Assembly: GCA_009768925.2 (NCBI GenBank)
Contig: VHIT02000028.1
Span: forward strand, 124,001 to 188,000
DNA: 64,000 bases
Source: Cryptosporidium bovis
Taxonomy: Eukaryota; Apicomplexa; Conoidasida; Eucoccidiorida; Cryptosporidiidae
Direction: 5' to 3'
Below the pieces are notes generated by a model. That model had not been told where the DNA came from. It made no database searches and saw nothing but the letters and a program-made list of their open reading frames with translations. Numbering within the stretch: position 1 is the stretch's first letter; every line of letters begins with the position of its first letter. The position numbers were made by a program, and so were the translations under genes. Positions 8,970-18,569 of the stretch are shown here, piece by piece.

Positions 8970-11915
8970 TCATTCCCACCTTTTGTAATTTTTCTTCCTT
9001 AAGTGAAATAATACTAGCGCCGTAGTAATAACTACTGCTGATACAGTGATAACTATATTTATTTTGTTAAAATCATCGGGAATTCTATCAAAATGAGTGC
9101 TCGGATAAAACTCTTTTATTTCTATATAGTTAAATCCAATAGAAATCAACATTGAAGTTGATTCAAATTTCCTATTTGGAAGTACAATCATTTTCCTAGG
9201 GCCAGAAAATTTCATTGCAAATTTGACCCTTTGATCTACCATTGGTTTATATGGTGGGTAATCCATATTTTCAATTGAATTATTGCTAAAGTATTTATTT
9301 GAACCAGGCCTTAGTGTAGTAAACAATTTTTCAGGTATAGCCTCGATAATGTTACTGTTTTCGTTTCCGAATAGAATCATTTTCGGTGTTATTGATTTCA
9401 TTGTTCTACTCAAAGTTAAAGTAGTTATGGGCAACTCGTAATTATACAAGAAAGAGGTTTTTTGTATGTGTATTTTTCTTTCCGGATAAATCTTTGATTC
9501 ATTCACATTCTTTTCGGAAGAAATCAAAAACATAAACTTCTTAAAAAGAGACGAGTTATTATTGTCTTCAAAGGGGAATTGATATAGTTCAAGTATGTGA
9601 AATACTGGAATTTGGTGATGCGCATGAAATGCTGTTAATACTATTAAATTATGATAAACTCCAAGTTTATATGGAGGAGTAAATGATTCAGGTAATATTT
9701 CGGAATGAAGTAGATTGCCATTAATTGAATTAAATAGCATTACTTTTTTTTTATTCGTAATAAACCCTAGTATTGTTGGATAGTCAAACTTATTGACAAT
9801 ATCGTACTCTTTTGAAACTATTGAAGGTGAATTTACACAGTTGTGGCATATTGACGTTGAAATGTTTTCTATTGTTTCATCCTTCAAATTATATCTCCAC
9901 TTTAAGGATGTATTTAGTGTTGAATTAAGCATGTAACAATTAATCGTACTTTCATTATAGGTGATATAATGGTGCGACAAATCCTTATACATTATCCTAT
10001 AACCTTCCAAGTCCAAATTATTTAAATCTAATATTTTAACAAAGTGATCATTCTTATCAATCAGAATTAACCTTGGATCTATTAACGGATCTCCAGCTGA
10101 ATCCAATAGTGATGTGGTAAATATTTTTGAAGATTGATCCAATTTCAAGGCATTTACGATGGTTATACCAGAAATAATATCTATTTTGAAAATAAGTTGT
10201 TCATTTATAATTATCAGCAATAAGGGTTTTTTTTTGTCACCAATAATATACTGTTTGACTTTTTTCACCCTAATGTTTTCCTTGATATGGCGTTTTATTG
10301 TGTCATTTCTCCAAACTAGCTTCCTTTTTTCTACGAGATAACCAAGAACTGAATAATGTTTATTTACAGTTATCAATATTGTTCCGGATAAATCGCCTTC
10401 ATGAGAAATTGATTCATGAGCCATTGAATCATAGTAGATATTACTTGCAGAGACAATCATAGAATAGTCGAATTTACGTGAAAAATCCATTTTATTTGAT
10501 TTTTCGCTGGTCTCTGCACTGTAAACAATGAAGTTATTCTCATAATATTCGACATTATCTAGTGATGAAGTAAAAGATTCATAAATATCCACAATTTTGG
10601 GCTTTCCACAATAGTTTTCAATAATATCGCAATTTAGTGAAATAATTATTAACAATGAATCCTCCCACTGCAATATCAAATCGCCTTTACTTGTTATAGA
10701 AGAGTATTCTATTGACCCATGGTCTATTATTTCATCTTTTCTAAAATAATCTATCTTCAATGTGTTCCTGAAAATTTTATTTTCCGATAGTGGCTTTTTA
10801 TAACCAAATATATTTGTTATGCTTAAATAATAATTATTATTGCTATAGTTTAAAATTGACAAATAACCCATTTCATTTATCTTATTCTCATCAATGAATA
10901 TATTTAACAATGAAGACTGAAAATAATTGAAAATTGGTTTAAAGGAATTTAGAACAAATGATTTATTTTGTTCAAAAATATAAATAATGTGTTTACTATA
11001 ACTACTGTCGTATCGTGAAAAAGTTACTATGATATCGGAAGTTCCGATTTGCCTTAGAGTAAGTTCAGTATCTAAAATTGAAGTCATTTTATCGCTTAGT
11101 GAAGAAATATTTATATTCGTATTTATGTGTTTCGTTTGTCTGTTGTTAAAATTATATTTCAATAGTCCAAACTCATTGCTATTCTTATCTAAATATAGTA
11201 TATTGAGAAATTCAAATTGATCATTTTTAGTTATTAAACAAGAATTTAAATAAATAGAGAGATTTTGTTGGAAAGATATTGTTTCTCGAGGACCATCATC
11301 CAATTTCCCTATTTCTTCATTAATTTCATAGAGAGCAATATACTTATTATTAGTGTCAAATATAACAAGTGATTTTATAATTTCACTTTCACCAAATATA
11401 ATGGAAATAGGAAATTTATTATCGCCAATAGACAAAGTTTCATTTTCTAATAAAAAACCGTCTGAACTTCGAACAACAAATAAACTATTTTTTAATGCCA
11501 AATAACATTTTTCTTTAGTTATAAATAACTCGGTAAAGGCACTTTCTCTTGGAATTTCCATATCCAAAGTCCACCTTATTGATATTATACCGTTATTTAT
11601 ATCAATACTTCTTAGTACCAAATAATCACAATCGCATCTTTTTACAAGCATAATGTACCTCAAATCGTCTACTTTCTTAAAATTAACAAGTCGGTCTCTT
11701 GAGCAAAATTCATCTAGTTTACCCAAAACTTTATTATTACTGACAATGAAAACCCTTCCATTTTCAAGAACAAATAAATTACCGACAGAGGTGTCGACCA
11801 CGGTGTAAATTGAATCAATTCCGACAATACCATAACCATTCACCAAATTCAAATTATTTCCACCGAAAACATTACAAAATGTCACTACAAAAAAAAAGAA
11901 GCGAATAAAGATCAT
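8970..11915 (-). CDS. EMC1: ER membrane protein complex subunit 1
   Basis: A 981-residue type I membrane protein. It has an N-terminal signal peptide (about residues 1-18), a long beta-propeller-like lumenal region, and the conserved EMC1 C-terminal domain. That domain includes RPG near 857, a YPPYKP segment, and ESTSM near 917 followed by the IGFNYIEIKEFYPS block. A single TM lies at about 950-972 with a short basic tail. EMC1 is the large lumenal scaffold of the EMC insertase, which places tail-anchored and multipass proteins in the ER membrane. The length matches the family (about 950-1000). The start is the first Met, giving a good signal peptide. Asn-rich loops are typical of this genome. 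Confidence 0.9.
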   Translation of the reverse strand: MIFIRFFFFVVTFCNVFGGNNLNLVNGYGIVGIDSIYTVVDTSVGNLFVLENGRVFIVSNNKVLGKLDEFCSRDRLVNFKKVDDLRYIMLVKRCDCDYLVLRSIDINNGIISIRWTLDMEIPRESAFTELFITKEKCYLALKNSLFVVRSSDGFLLENETLSIGDNKFPISIIFGESEIIKSLVIFDTNNKYIALYEINEEIGKLDDGPRETISFQQNLSIYLNSCLITKNDQFEFLNILYLDKNSNEFGLLKYNFNNRQTKHINTNINISSLSDKMTSILDTELTLRQIGTSDIIVTFSRYDSSYSKHIIYIFEQNKSFVLNSFKPIFNYFQSSLLNIFIDENKINEMGYLSILNYSNNNYYLSITNIFGYKKPLSENKIFRNTLKIDYFRKDEIIDHGSIEYSSITSKGDLILQWEDSLLIIISLNCDIIENYCGKPKIVDIYESFTSSLDNVEYYENNFIVYSAETSEKSNKMDFSRKFDYSMIVSASNIYYDSMAHESISHEGDLSGTILITVNKHYSVLGYLVEKRKLVWRNDTIKRHIKENIRVKKVKQYIIGDKKKPLLLIIINEQLIFKIDIISGITIVNALKLDQSSKIFTTSLLDSAGDPLIDPRLILIDKNDHFVKILDLNNLDLEGYRIMYKDLSHHYITYNESTINCYMLNSTLNTSLKWRYNLKDETIENISTSICHNCVNSPSIVSKEYDIVNKFDYPTILGFITNKKKVMLFNSINGNLLHSEILPESFTPPYKLGVYHNLIVLTAFHAHHQIPVFHILELYQFPFEDNNNSSLFKKFMFLISSEKNVNESKIYPERKIHIQKTSFLYNYELPITTLTLSRTMKSITPKMILFGNENSNIIEAIPEKLFTTLRPGSNKYFSNNSIENMDYPPYKPMVDQRVKFAMKFSGPRKMIVLPNRKFESTSMLISIGFNYIEIKEFYPSTHFDRIPDDFNKINIVITVSAVVITTALVLFHLRKKNYKRWE

Positions 11916-12079
11916 AACTGGATTGGTAAATTATAATGATATATACAATAATTTCCCATAAATTAAAATAACTATAAAATTAAAACACAGAAAGAAAGTT
12001 TAAAATAATTATTTACAAGTATATAAGGGCAGTTTGAGCTAATTTGACAATGTTAATTATTGGGGGGCAGCGGGAACAG

Positions 12080-13750
12080 CTAGTCAAATTGACTCAAAAC
12101 ATCTTCCCACTGTTGTATTTCATTTATTTGTTCCGATCCAGAGAACTCCTTACAGTCAGAAGTTCCTTTCATACAGTCTTCAGTCTCGTTTTCGAACTCT
12201 TTGCAAACTTTCACTTCCTCAATTTTTTGGTCAACCATTTCTATTTCACTTGTTTTTGTTTCTTTCTCGTTTATTTGATTTACTTGAGGTGGAATAAAGT
12301 AAGGTATCTTTCCAGATATCCAATCGTTGAGTATAATTTTTGCAGTTGTTGCTAGATCAACTTCTCCGCCGCGTAAGATCTTTCCCAACCTCTTTCCAAC
12401 AATAGTGAGGAATTCGTCAGAGTCATCCCACCTGTCCAAATTCCCTAAATCATATCTCTCTTTAATATGCTTTTCCTTGACAATAGTTAGAAGTTTTTTA
12501 ATATAAATACAAGGATCTGAAAGTTTTTCTGGTCTAACAGCACCTCTTAGAACAATGTTGTGGCCAATAGCACTCTCCGGTGGTACGATACCCGGGCAAT
12601 CTATAAGATATATTCTGTGTGTCAAGTGAATATATTGCCAAATTTTAGTCTCTCCAGGAATTGGAGCAACTTTACACACCTTGCTACCTCTAAGTGTATT
12701 AATAATACTTGATTTGCCAACATTTGGGTAGCCAATAAATCCTACACTAACATGTTTTTTATCCTTCAATAATGATGCATACTGCCTTAGTACATGAAAC
12801 AATGTTCTTTTGCCAAATGAATTTGTAATACTTGAATGGAATGCAATGGTTGGTCTATAACTACCATAGAAGCCTATCCATTTACTAATAACCCATTTTG
12901 GAATCAAGTCTACTTTATTTATAACAAACAAGATATATTTTTGTTTGCACTCTTTGGAAATATATTCTTCAATATACCTACATCTAGTCCCCTCAGGATC
13001 TCTGGCATCAAGAACATGTATTATGATATCAGAACTATCTATCACTTTGTACAATTCCTGCCAAATGCGTCTTGAAGTACCTTTTCTTAATACAGAATCA
13101 TCATTCAATAAGTCAAAACCCTGAAAATCATTATTTCTCTGATCAGATAATTTCGTTTTAAAGTTTTCATCAGCACAATCACCTATATTCTCATTGTAAT
13201 TTATTTGTGATTTTTCAACATCTCCAATAAAATCACTCAATGTGTCATATTGTGACGCCATCTTCGGCCTTTTTCTTCTTTGTTCTCCGAATGTTCTGTT
13301 GTAGGGTTCAACAGTAAGTAACTTCATACTGGAATCGGAAGGCTTAAAGTTAATTTGTTCAGAATCAATAATGGAAATCGGAAGCTTTGATCTTTTCAGG
13401 ACTACAGAGTATGGATCTGAAGCGGCTTTCGACATTTCTTCCCGGAAGGTTTCCATTTTCTCTTGAGTGATTACCCTAGTGTTTCCAAACCATCTTCTAT
13501 CTGGCTCAACTCTAACAACCGTTCCAGATGGCTTGTCATTTTTTAACAGCACTCCCTTCTCCCTATACATATTCAATCTATTTATTGTACTTTTGGTTCT
13601 ATAGAACCCATCTTTTTTCTCGATCTTCCTATCGGGATTTGTGGATGCAGTACTCTTCGAAATTGAAGCAACATTCTTTTTTTGTTTATAAGTTCTGATC
13701 CTTTTTATACGTTCAATACCTGAACTCAATCTCTTCGTTTTTTTTGACAT
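12080..13750 (-). CDS. NOG2: Nucleolar GTP-binding protein 2 (60S assembly GTPase)
   Basis: A 556-residue YlqF/YawG-type circularly permuted GTPase. The order of motifs shows the permutation: NKVDLI (G4) at about 276-281 precedes GYPNVGKSS (G1) at about 339-347 and DCPG (G3) at about 383-386. The N-terminal NGP-1 domain (about residues 35-160, with the RRWFGNTRVI block) and the HVLDARDPEGTR segment identify the NOG2/NUG2 branch, which acts in late nucleolar and nucleoplasmic maturation of pre-60S particles. The lysine-rich N-terminus fits nucleolar targeting. An E2F-like motif (GCGCCCGAAAA, 13842-13852) lies about 90 bases upstream of the start. Confidence 0.92.
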   Translation of the reverse strand: MSKKTKRLSSGIERIKRIRTYKQKKNVASISKSTASTNPDRKIEKKDGFYRTKSTINRLNMYREKGVLLKNDKPSGTVVRVEPDRRWFGNTRVITQEKMETFREEMSKAASDPYSVVLKRSKLPISIIDSEQINFKPSDSSMKLLTVEPYNRTFGEQRRKRPKMASQYDTLSDFIGDVEKSQINYNENIGDCADENFKTKLSDQRNNDFQGFDLLNDDSVLRKGTSRRIWQELYKVIDSSDIIIHVLDARDPEGTRCRYIEEYISKECKQKYILFVINKVDLIPKWVISKWIGFYGSYRPTIAFHSSITNSFGKRTLFHVLRQYASLLKDKKHVSVGFIGYPNVGKSSIINTLRGSKVCKVAPIPGETKIWQYIHLTHRIYLIDCPGIVPPESAIGHNIVLRGAVRPEKLSDPCIYIKKLLTIVKEKHIKERYDLGNLDRWDDSDEFLTIVGKRLGKILRGGEVDLATTAKIILNDWISGKIPYFIPPQVNQINEKETKTSEIEMVDQKIEEVKVCKEFENETEDCMKGTSDCKEFSGSEQINEIQQWEDVLSQFD

Positions 13751-13841
13751 TTTTAGTCTTTGCTACTTTTCTGGCCCCGGAAGCCTTGTATAGCAGAGTT
13801 AACATTTGACCGCTTTTATTTGTAATAATAAATTTGCCCAA

Positions 13842-13852
13842 GCGCCCGAAAA
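13842..13852. promoter_or_regulatory. E2F-like promoter motif upstream of NOG2
   Basis: GCGCCCGAAAA stands out in an AT-rich spacer about 90 bases before the NOG2 start codon. It fits the E2F/DP core (TTTSSCGC on the opposite strand). E2F-like sites are a recognised abundant promoter motif in Cryptosporidium; function here is inferred. Confidence 0.4.
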
Positions 13853-13928
13853 TAACAAAAGAATCAAAATTTACTGGAAGTCCTCCAAGTTCAATAAAAA
13901 AATACCCTCAGATTCACTTCATAGTATT

Positions 13929-14258
13929 CTATTCCCTTATTATTACTAGACCTTCATTGATTTCACTATTCATTATACTTATTATTGAATCCCAGTCCAA
14001 ATTGTTATTCCCACTCTTCGCATGGTTGGCACTTGAGCTATGTAATCCTTTTTTTAAATTTATTTCATGTGTTTTATGTTTTACAACAAAACTAAAACTT
14101 TCATTATCACTACTTTCGTTTGAATCTACTGAATCCTTGCGACGCTCTTTTTTCGAGTTCCTGTTTTTGAGGTTGGTTTGGTGTGACTTCAGTTTCGTGT
14201 CATCAAGCTTCAACTCTTTACTTTCGGTTGGCTGAATTTTTGACTGTCTCGATCCCAT
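13929..14258 (-). CDS. Small probable N-myristoylated protein, unknown function
   Basis: A 109-residue hydrophilic protein. It begins Met-Gly-Ser-Arg-Gln-Ser-Lys, which satisfies the MGxxxS/T N-myristoyltransferase pattern with a basic residue after Ser6. The rest is Lys/Ser-rich and probably disordered, with an acidic Ser cluster (about residues 43-55) and a short conserved-looking C-terminal helix-like segment (NLDWDSIISIMNSEI). No enzymatic domain is visible. It lies between NOG2 and a DHHC palmitoyltransferase, both on the same strand. Membrane association is inferred from the N-terminus. An overlapping plus-strand frame is considered a shadow. Confidence 0.7.
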   Translation of the reverse strand: MGSRQSKIQPTESKELKLDDTKLKSHQTNLKNRNSKKERRKDSVDSNESSDNESFSFVVKHKTHEINLKKGLHSSSANHAKSGNNNLDWDSIISIMNSEINEGLVIIRE

Positions 14259-14320
14259 AAATAAACGAAAGGAAAGAAATAATCAACAGAAAAAAAGTTT
14301 AGGTGTAAGTGCTTAAATTC

Positions 14321-14326
14321 GCATGC
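14321..14326. promoter_or_regulatory. GCATGC motif in spacer between small protein and DHHC gene
   Basis: GCATGC embedded in a CGCATGCGCTGTG patch, about 63 bases upstream of the 109-residue gene. GCATGC-type palindromes are known ApiAP2 binding sites in apicomplexans. Use here is inferred. Confidence 0.3.
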
Positions 14327-14438
14327 GCTGTGCCGCAAATAATTTAAAATGCACCCAAGTGAAAAACAAAACAATATAAACATAAATTATAAACTATGTT
14401 ATGAACTATTTATAATGAGTGGGACAAAATTGCAATAC

Positions 14439-15647
14439 CTAACTGTTTTGCAAATCATCCATTTTTATTTCATTTTTGTTGTATGCATTTCTACTTTCTA
14501 AACGCTCAATTTCGTTTTCCTCTGTTTCAAGAATAGAGAAATCCTCGGCTCCCCTTATAAGCATCATGCTTGTTGGCTCAATACTCCTAAGAATTGAGCA
14601 ACAATTAACTCTACCTGACTTATTCTTTGAAATATGCCTTTCCATTGTCATATTATTTCTAGATTTATTTGAATTTACTTGATCAAAATCATCAGACCCA
14701 TATTCTGGGTCTAGATTGAAATCGCCAAATTCAATGTCAAGGAAGGAAGATATATCAAAGTTGTTTGTTCTAAAGGAAGACCTGGTTTTGGTTGGTAAAA
14801 ACCATCTCCACGAAAATTTACCACCAAAAACTTGAGAAAACAATAAATACGCACCTTTCTTCTTCCTATACACAAATTCCTGTTTCAAGTGTTCAATACC
14901 TGTAGTATTGTTTACAATGCAGATAATCTGATCAATTAGCATTGCAATGCAAAAAATACCAAAGATCAAACTCTCCACAATTACTGTAAATCCAAATATA
15001 AGCATTACTGGAGTCATACTACATCCCTGGGTACTTTTAAGATTATCATCAACACTTACTGATAACCCCAAACTTGTACCTACAAGATTCTCGTTAACAA
15101 CAATACTATTAACTTGATCTGGATATGAAAAACAGCTGTAAAAACAATAACAAATAAGTGTCAATGAATACACAGAAAATAAGAAAATATAAAAAAGAAA
15201 TAGTAGAAATTGCTTCTGATTATTAACTCCAACACAATTATTTACCCATGGGCAATGATGATCCATCATAAATACGCATCTTTTACAAACCGAACAGTGG
15301 TGAGTTCTCGGAGGTTTCAGGTTGTTACATTTTATGCACGATCTGATTGAATTACTTTGAGATTGAAGTTCAATAGGTAATATTATCTCACCTTTATCAT
15401 CGCCATTTGGCATCACCCCCGGGTCAGTAGTTGTAGTAATTAAATGGCACAATGAAGAAAGTATGAATAATAAATTATAGAAGATAATGTTAGAAACGAA
15501 AGCCACTACTTTACCAGACTCAAGAAAGGTTGGTATGAACAGAAAGTTTAGTACAAGTGATGCGTATAGTAGTAAAAACTCCCCAAAAATCATGCAAATT
15601 ATTCCACATACATCATTAACGAACCAACATGGCTTGGAAAAAAACAT
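14439..15647 (-). CDS. DHHC-type palmitoyltransferase
   Basis: A 402-residue membrane S-acyltransferase. Two N-terminal TMs (about residues 12-35 and 45-70) are followed by the Cys-rich domain C-x2-C-x9-HC-x2-C-x4-D-H-H-C with the active-site DHHCPW near 127-132. Two more TMs follow (about 150-175 and 215-245), then a cytosolic tail. The usual DPG motif (TTTDPGVMP) lies before the zinc region and a TTxE-like motif (NNTTGIEHL) lies after TM4, both typical. It would attach palmitate to cytosolic proteins at ER, Golgi or plasma membrane. The long disordered C-terminal tail is lineage-specific. Which of the several apicomplexan DHHC enzymes this corresponds to cannot be told from sequence alone. 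Confidence 0.93.
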   Translation of the reverse strand: MFFSKPCWFVNDVCGIICMIFGEFLLLYASLVLNFLFIPTFLESGKVVAFVSNIIFYNLLFILSSLCHLITTTTDPGVMPNGDDKGEIILPIELQSQSNSIRSCIKCNNLKPPRTHHCSVCKRCVFMMDHHCPWVNNCVGVNNQKQFLLFLFYIFLFSVYSLTLICYCFYSCFSYPDQVNSIVVNENLVGTSLGLSVSVDDNLKSTQGCSMTPVMLIFGFTVIVESLIFGIFCIAMLIDQIICIVNNTTGIEHLKQEFVYRKKKGAYLLFSQVFGGKFSWRWFLPTKTRSSFRTNNFDISSFLDIEFGDFNLDPEYGSDDFDQVNSNKSRNNMTMERHISKNKSGRVNCCSILRSIEPTSMMLIRGAEDFSILETEENEIERLESRNAYNKNEIKMDDLQNS

Positions 15648-16341
15648 TATTCCACTTTAACAAATGGCTCCATGTGAAAAAAAAAGAGAAATTCTCTGAA
15701 TAATCAATGGTGTTCACGGAAGTTTTTTAACAATAATCTGTTCTGAACATATATAGTATTTAAACGTATAAACTCAAGAACTTATTTGTTATGGATATTG
15801 TGAAAACTCGCGACATTATACCAGTAAGTTTACATACTCGCATGCCCGCCAGTTAGTACTCGGCAGGCCCGAACCACGAAGATAAACGAACTGCAAGGCA
15901 CAAAAAAAATCGTATATCCGTCTATGACAGCGACTTAAATCAGAGTAAGTACTAAATACCTAGAAAAACAACGGACTAGATGCTCGAATCATGTATCAAA
16001 AACAGGTTTCACTCATCCCGAGAGTTTCCAGGTGAAGTATAACATTATAGATACAAAAGATTATTAGTATAATAGTGAACATCCGATACTGTACCGATAG
16101 TCCCTCCCAGAGAACGGGAGAGATGTTTTTAACCTTATCAGAACACGGATATGCATAATGATATCATGTGAAACTAATCACGGTTTATTTTTCGTTGAGC
16201 ATGAATATAAAAAAACGAAAGGAGTTGGAATCATCTTGATACATGCTACGTGGACCAATCACCATACCCAATGTGGCTATTCAACGTATTACAAAGTTTA
16301 ATAAAGATGTTACGTCAGCCAATCTTCAATGTGAATGCATC
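15648..16341. other. Intergenic region with GC-rich hairpin core; possible structured RNA
   Basis: A 694-base stretch between the DHHC gene start and the RPL37 stop, with no convincing coding frame. Bases 15841-15900 are about 57 percent G+C by direct count, far above the surroundings. Hairpins are visible: GCC-C-GCC at 15844-15850 pairs with GGC-A-GGC at 15862-15868, and CTCCC at 16104-16108 pairs with GGGAG at 16116-16120. The second is followed by TTTTT at 16126-16130, which could be a Pol III stop on the plus strand. A GCATGC lies at 15840-15845. No known RNA family was recognised. Confidence 0.35.
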
Positions 16342-16629
16342 TCAATTTCCAACACTCACTAATGGTTTAGCGACAACACCTTCTCTAAATCCATTCTTAA
16401 ATCTTCTAGCCATAGTCTTCAGATGCCTCATTCTTCCTGTTCCTGTGGTTCTACGTCTCTTCGCCTTTTGACTCCAGTTATATGATCTCATCTTTGATGA
16501 TGGATAACCACAAGATGCGCAACGCTTCTTTTGGACCATGTATGCTCTCTTTCCACAACGACGACAGAGAAAATGAGTCTTTCCATGGTGTTTACCACGA
16601 CTTCCTGTACCCTTTCCTGCCTTACCCAT
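16342..16629 (-). CDS. RPL37: 60S ribosomal protein L37
   Basis: A 95-residue basic ribosomal protein of the eL37 family, single exon here. The zinc-binding set C-x2-C (CRRC) and C-x2-C (CASC) is intact, followed by the family signatures [10 protein letters not shown] and [11 protein letters not shown] and the C-terminal [10 protein letters not shown]. The length matches eukaryotic eL37. Its base composition is less AT-rich than its neighbours, as expected for a highly expressed gene. Start chosen at the first Met (MGKAGKG). Confidence 0.97.
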   Translation of the reverse strand: MGKAGKGTGSRGKHHGKTHFLCRRCGKRAYMVQKKRCASCGYPSSKMRSYNWSQKAKRRRTTGTGRMRHLKTMARRFKNGFREGVVAKPLVSVGN

Positions 16630-17051
16630 GATTTCTACGTAAAATGAATCAAATAGAAAGTGAACCCTATGTTTTTGTGCAAAACCAGTGATCCAAACTC
16701 GGTATCTCCCAAGTTCAGTTCAATTGAATGTTACTCTCAAACGAACTTTGAAACTTTCTTTACCACGTCTAAGTGATAGACAGCCCCGAAAAAATTACTA
16801 TTGACTATTTTGCGGTCATTAATTCTTAACAATAATATTAGCAACTATATAATGGGCCTATTGTAGACGAGACGCTGTTATGCTATTTCTTTTAGTTACG
16901 CCAGTCCCCTACCCAATAGAAAACCACAAAATTATAGAACCCCGTCTCCCAAGCGGTAATATAATGTCAAATAATAACATTGAAAGAATGTGTTTCAACA
17001 GTGTCGGACAAAAAGAAAAAGAAAAAAAAGATTAGATATAAACAGTATCGA
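16630..17051. other. Spacer upstream of RPL37, no gene seen
   Basis: A 422-base spacer between RPL37 (minus) and the stop of RPN7 (minus). It must contain the RPL37 promoter and the 3' end of RPN7. It is less AT-rich than most spacers (for example CCCCGTCTCCCAAGCGG at 16942-16958) but I found no open frame, tRNA or known RNA signature. Confidence 0.4.
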
Positions 17052-18263
17052 CTACACTTGAACAATCCTGGAGAGCTTTTGCAATCTATTTAGAAGTGCG
17101 TCACCTTTTTCAATGATTTCGTTGTAGTTATTTGTCTTTTTGTCTATGTAATTGCAAATAATTGTCTGTTTTACTTTGTCAATAGTGCACGGTAACTTCG
17201 AAGATGATATGAACGTGACTACATCCCTTTCTAAGAACTGGGGGGATACTCCAAACGAGTCTGCCATCTTGGTAATAGAAACTGATTCGAAAGGTTCTAG
17301 ATATTGTTTGTATGCTCTTAGTCGGATTGACCTTAGGTAAAATTTGTAATGAGGATATAGATAAATATCTTTCCTAATCATGAAAATGATGTCAAGTAGA
17401 GCCTTCGAAAATTCGAGATACTTTCCGTTGTAGAAATTTTCAATATATTCAAGTAGATATTTTTTATCTGGTTGCAATGCAATCTTCAAGATATCTGGGC
17501 AAGTTAATAATTTGTTTTTAAGTGTTACCCTGTCTACCGAAAGAATAGATGTTAATACAGTATAGAATATCAGGCGATCAAATGACATAAGCTCTACAGC
17601 CGTGAATGTGGTTATTGAATCCAATAAAAGTTCAGAGGCAAGGGAAAATTTTCTAGTTGAGATTTTGTGAATAGCATCATAAACTTTGAATCTATTTTTC
17701 CTTTCCCAGTCGCTAGTGGTCTTTAATTGATCTTGTGACTTTAATAAAAATGAGTTTACTAGTTCTGAATCATTCCAAAATAATCCAATTCTTATCCCAA
17801 GAAACAGTAATTCAGTCCTAAGTCCCCCAACTGTTTTTTCAAGTGCAATTTCCAATTCTTTTAGGCACTCTTCCTTATTTCCTATACGAATGAGATAAAC
17901 CAGCTTTTCATATTGGCAATTCCTAACTTCAAGGTCACCATAATTTTCGGTAGCATCTTTTATCTTTTCATCTAGAGTTTTCAACTCATCTTCATTTTTC
18001 TTAGATATAATAGAAATTATTTCCTCATCTAATTTAAAAATAGCTGTATTCTTTACTAGGGACTCATAAAGTGGGATCATACCATTCTGTTTAATTTTTT
18101 CAATAACTCTAGTTATTGAATAATTTTTTTCCTCTTCAGTAGAATATATTGATCCAGATAGGTGAATTAATTCGGTAAGTTCAAGATCGGGAACTGTTTG
18201 TAATAACTCCTCAGGATTATTAACACGATCCATTTGTTGCCTTAGTGTACTCATAAAACTCAC
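17052..18263 (-). CDS. RPN7: 26S proteasome lid subunit RPN7 (PSMD6)
   Basis: A 403-residue lid subunit of the 19S regulatory particle. The N-terminal helical repeat part (about residues 60-240) includes the family-typical WERKNRFKVYDAIHKISTRK block. The C-terminal PCI domain (about 250-375) carries the winged-helix pattern SITKMADSFGVSP and the LPCTIDKV strand seen in RPN7 proteins. It ends in a short helix used in lid assembly. The length is close to the human protein (389). Two Met codons four apart (MSFM) make either start possible. It shares a divergent promoter with the gene at 18570, which contains an E2F-like site. Confidence 0.93.
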   Translation of the reverse strand: MSFMSTLRQQMDRVNNPEELLQTVPDLELTELIHLSGSIYSTEEEKNYSITRVIEKIKQNGMIPLYESLVKNTAIFKLDEEIISIISKKNEDELKTLDEKIKDATENYGDLEVRNCQYEKLVYLIRIGNKEECLKELEIALEKTVGGLRTELLFLGIRIGLFWNDSELVNSFLLKSQDQLKTTSDWERKNRFKVYDAIHKISTRKFSLASELLLDSITTFTAVELMSFDRLIFYTVLTSILSVDRVTLKNKLLTCPDILKIALQPDKKYLLEYIENFYNGKYLEFSKALLDIIFMIRKDIYLYPHYKFYLRSIRLRAYKQYLEPFESVSITKMADSFGVSPQFLERDVVTFISSSKLPCTIDKVKQTIICNYIDKKTNNYNEIIEKGDALLNRLQKLSRIVQV

Positions 18264-18569
18264 AATACAGAGATGTAGTATTAAAGAAGCAATAATCTTA
18301 ATTCCTTATAATAGTAATAAAAGGAAAAAAGCTTCACGGCCTTCACAAAAAAAACACAGCTTCTTGTTTTTTCCTCCCCACCATCACTTGAAAATAACTC
18401 TTCATTTTGGCGCCTTTAGCAGCAATTCAGAAATAGTTGAGAACAATAATCTAACCACTTCTACATTTAGGGACTCTACAAATCTCTCATTTATATGAAT
18501 TAGAGTACAGAAAAGTTGATGGTGATACCACTAATTAATTTTAAGAGATATTGACGTTAATGTTCCTTT
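18264..18569. other. Divergent promoter between RPN7 and an unknown gene
   Basis: A 306-base spacer shared by two diverging genes. It holds TTTTGGCGCC at 18405-18414, a near-perfect E2F-type site. No coding frame is seen. Confidence 0.5.
18405..18414. promoter_or_regulatory. E2F-type site TTTTGGCGCC
   Basis: A ten-base match to the canonical E2F/DP site in the middle of a divergent promoter, about 145-155 bases from either start codon. This is the best E2F-like match in the window. Confidence 0.5.

Noticed and set aside
13834-14235. 133-codon plus-strand frame opposite the small myristoylated protein
   Set aside because: It is Ser/Phe/Leu-rich without a domain, as expected for the complement of a Lys/Ser-rich coding sequence. 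The minus-strand frame has a better start and composition.
15851-15860. A short stretch (AGTTAGTACT) like part of the 5S rRNA internal control region
   Set aside because: Only about ten bases agree; the rest of a 5S gene, including its 5' half and closing stem, is absent on either side.
16680-16740. Minus-strand segment with GGAGATACC...GATCAC...GGTTTT resembling U1 snRNA
   Set aside because: The essential 5' end (ACTTACCTG) and the Sm site are missing, so this looks like chance similarity.
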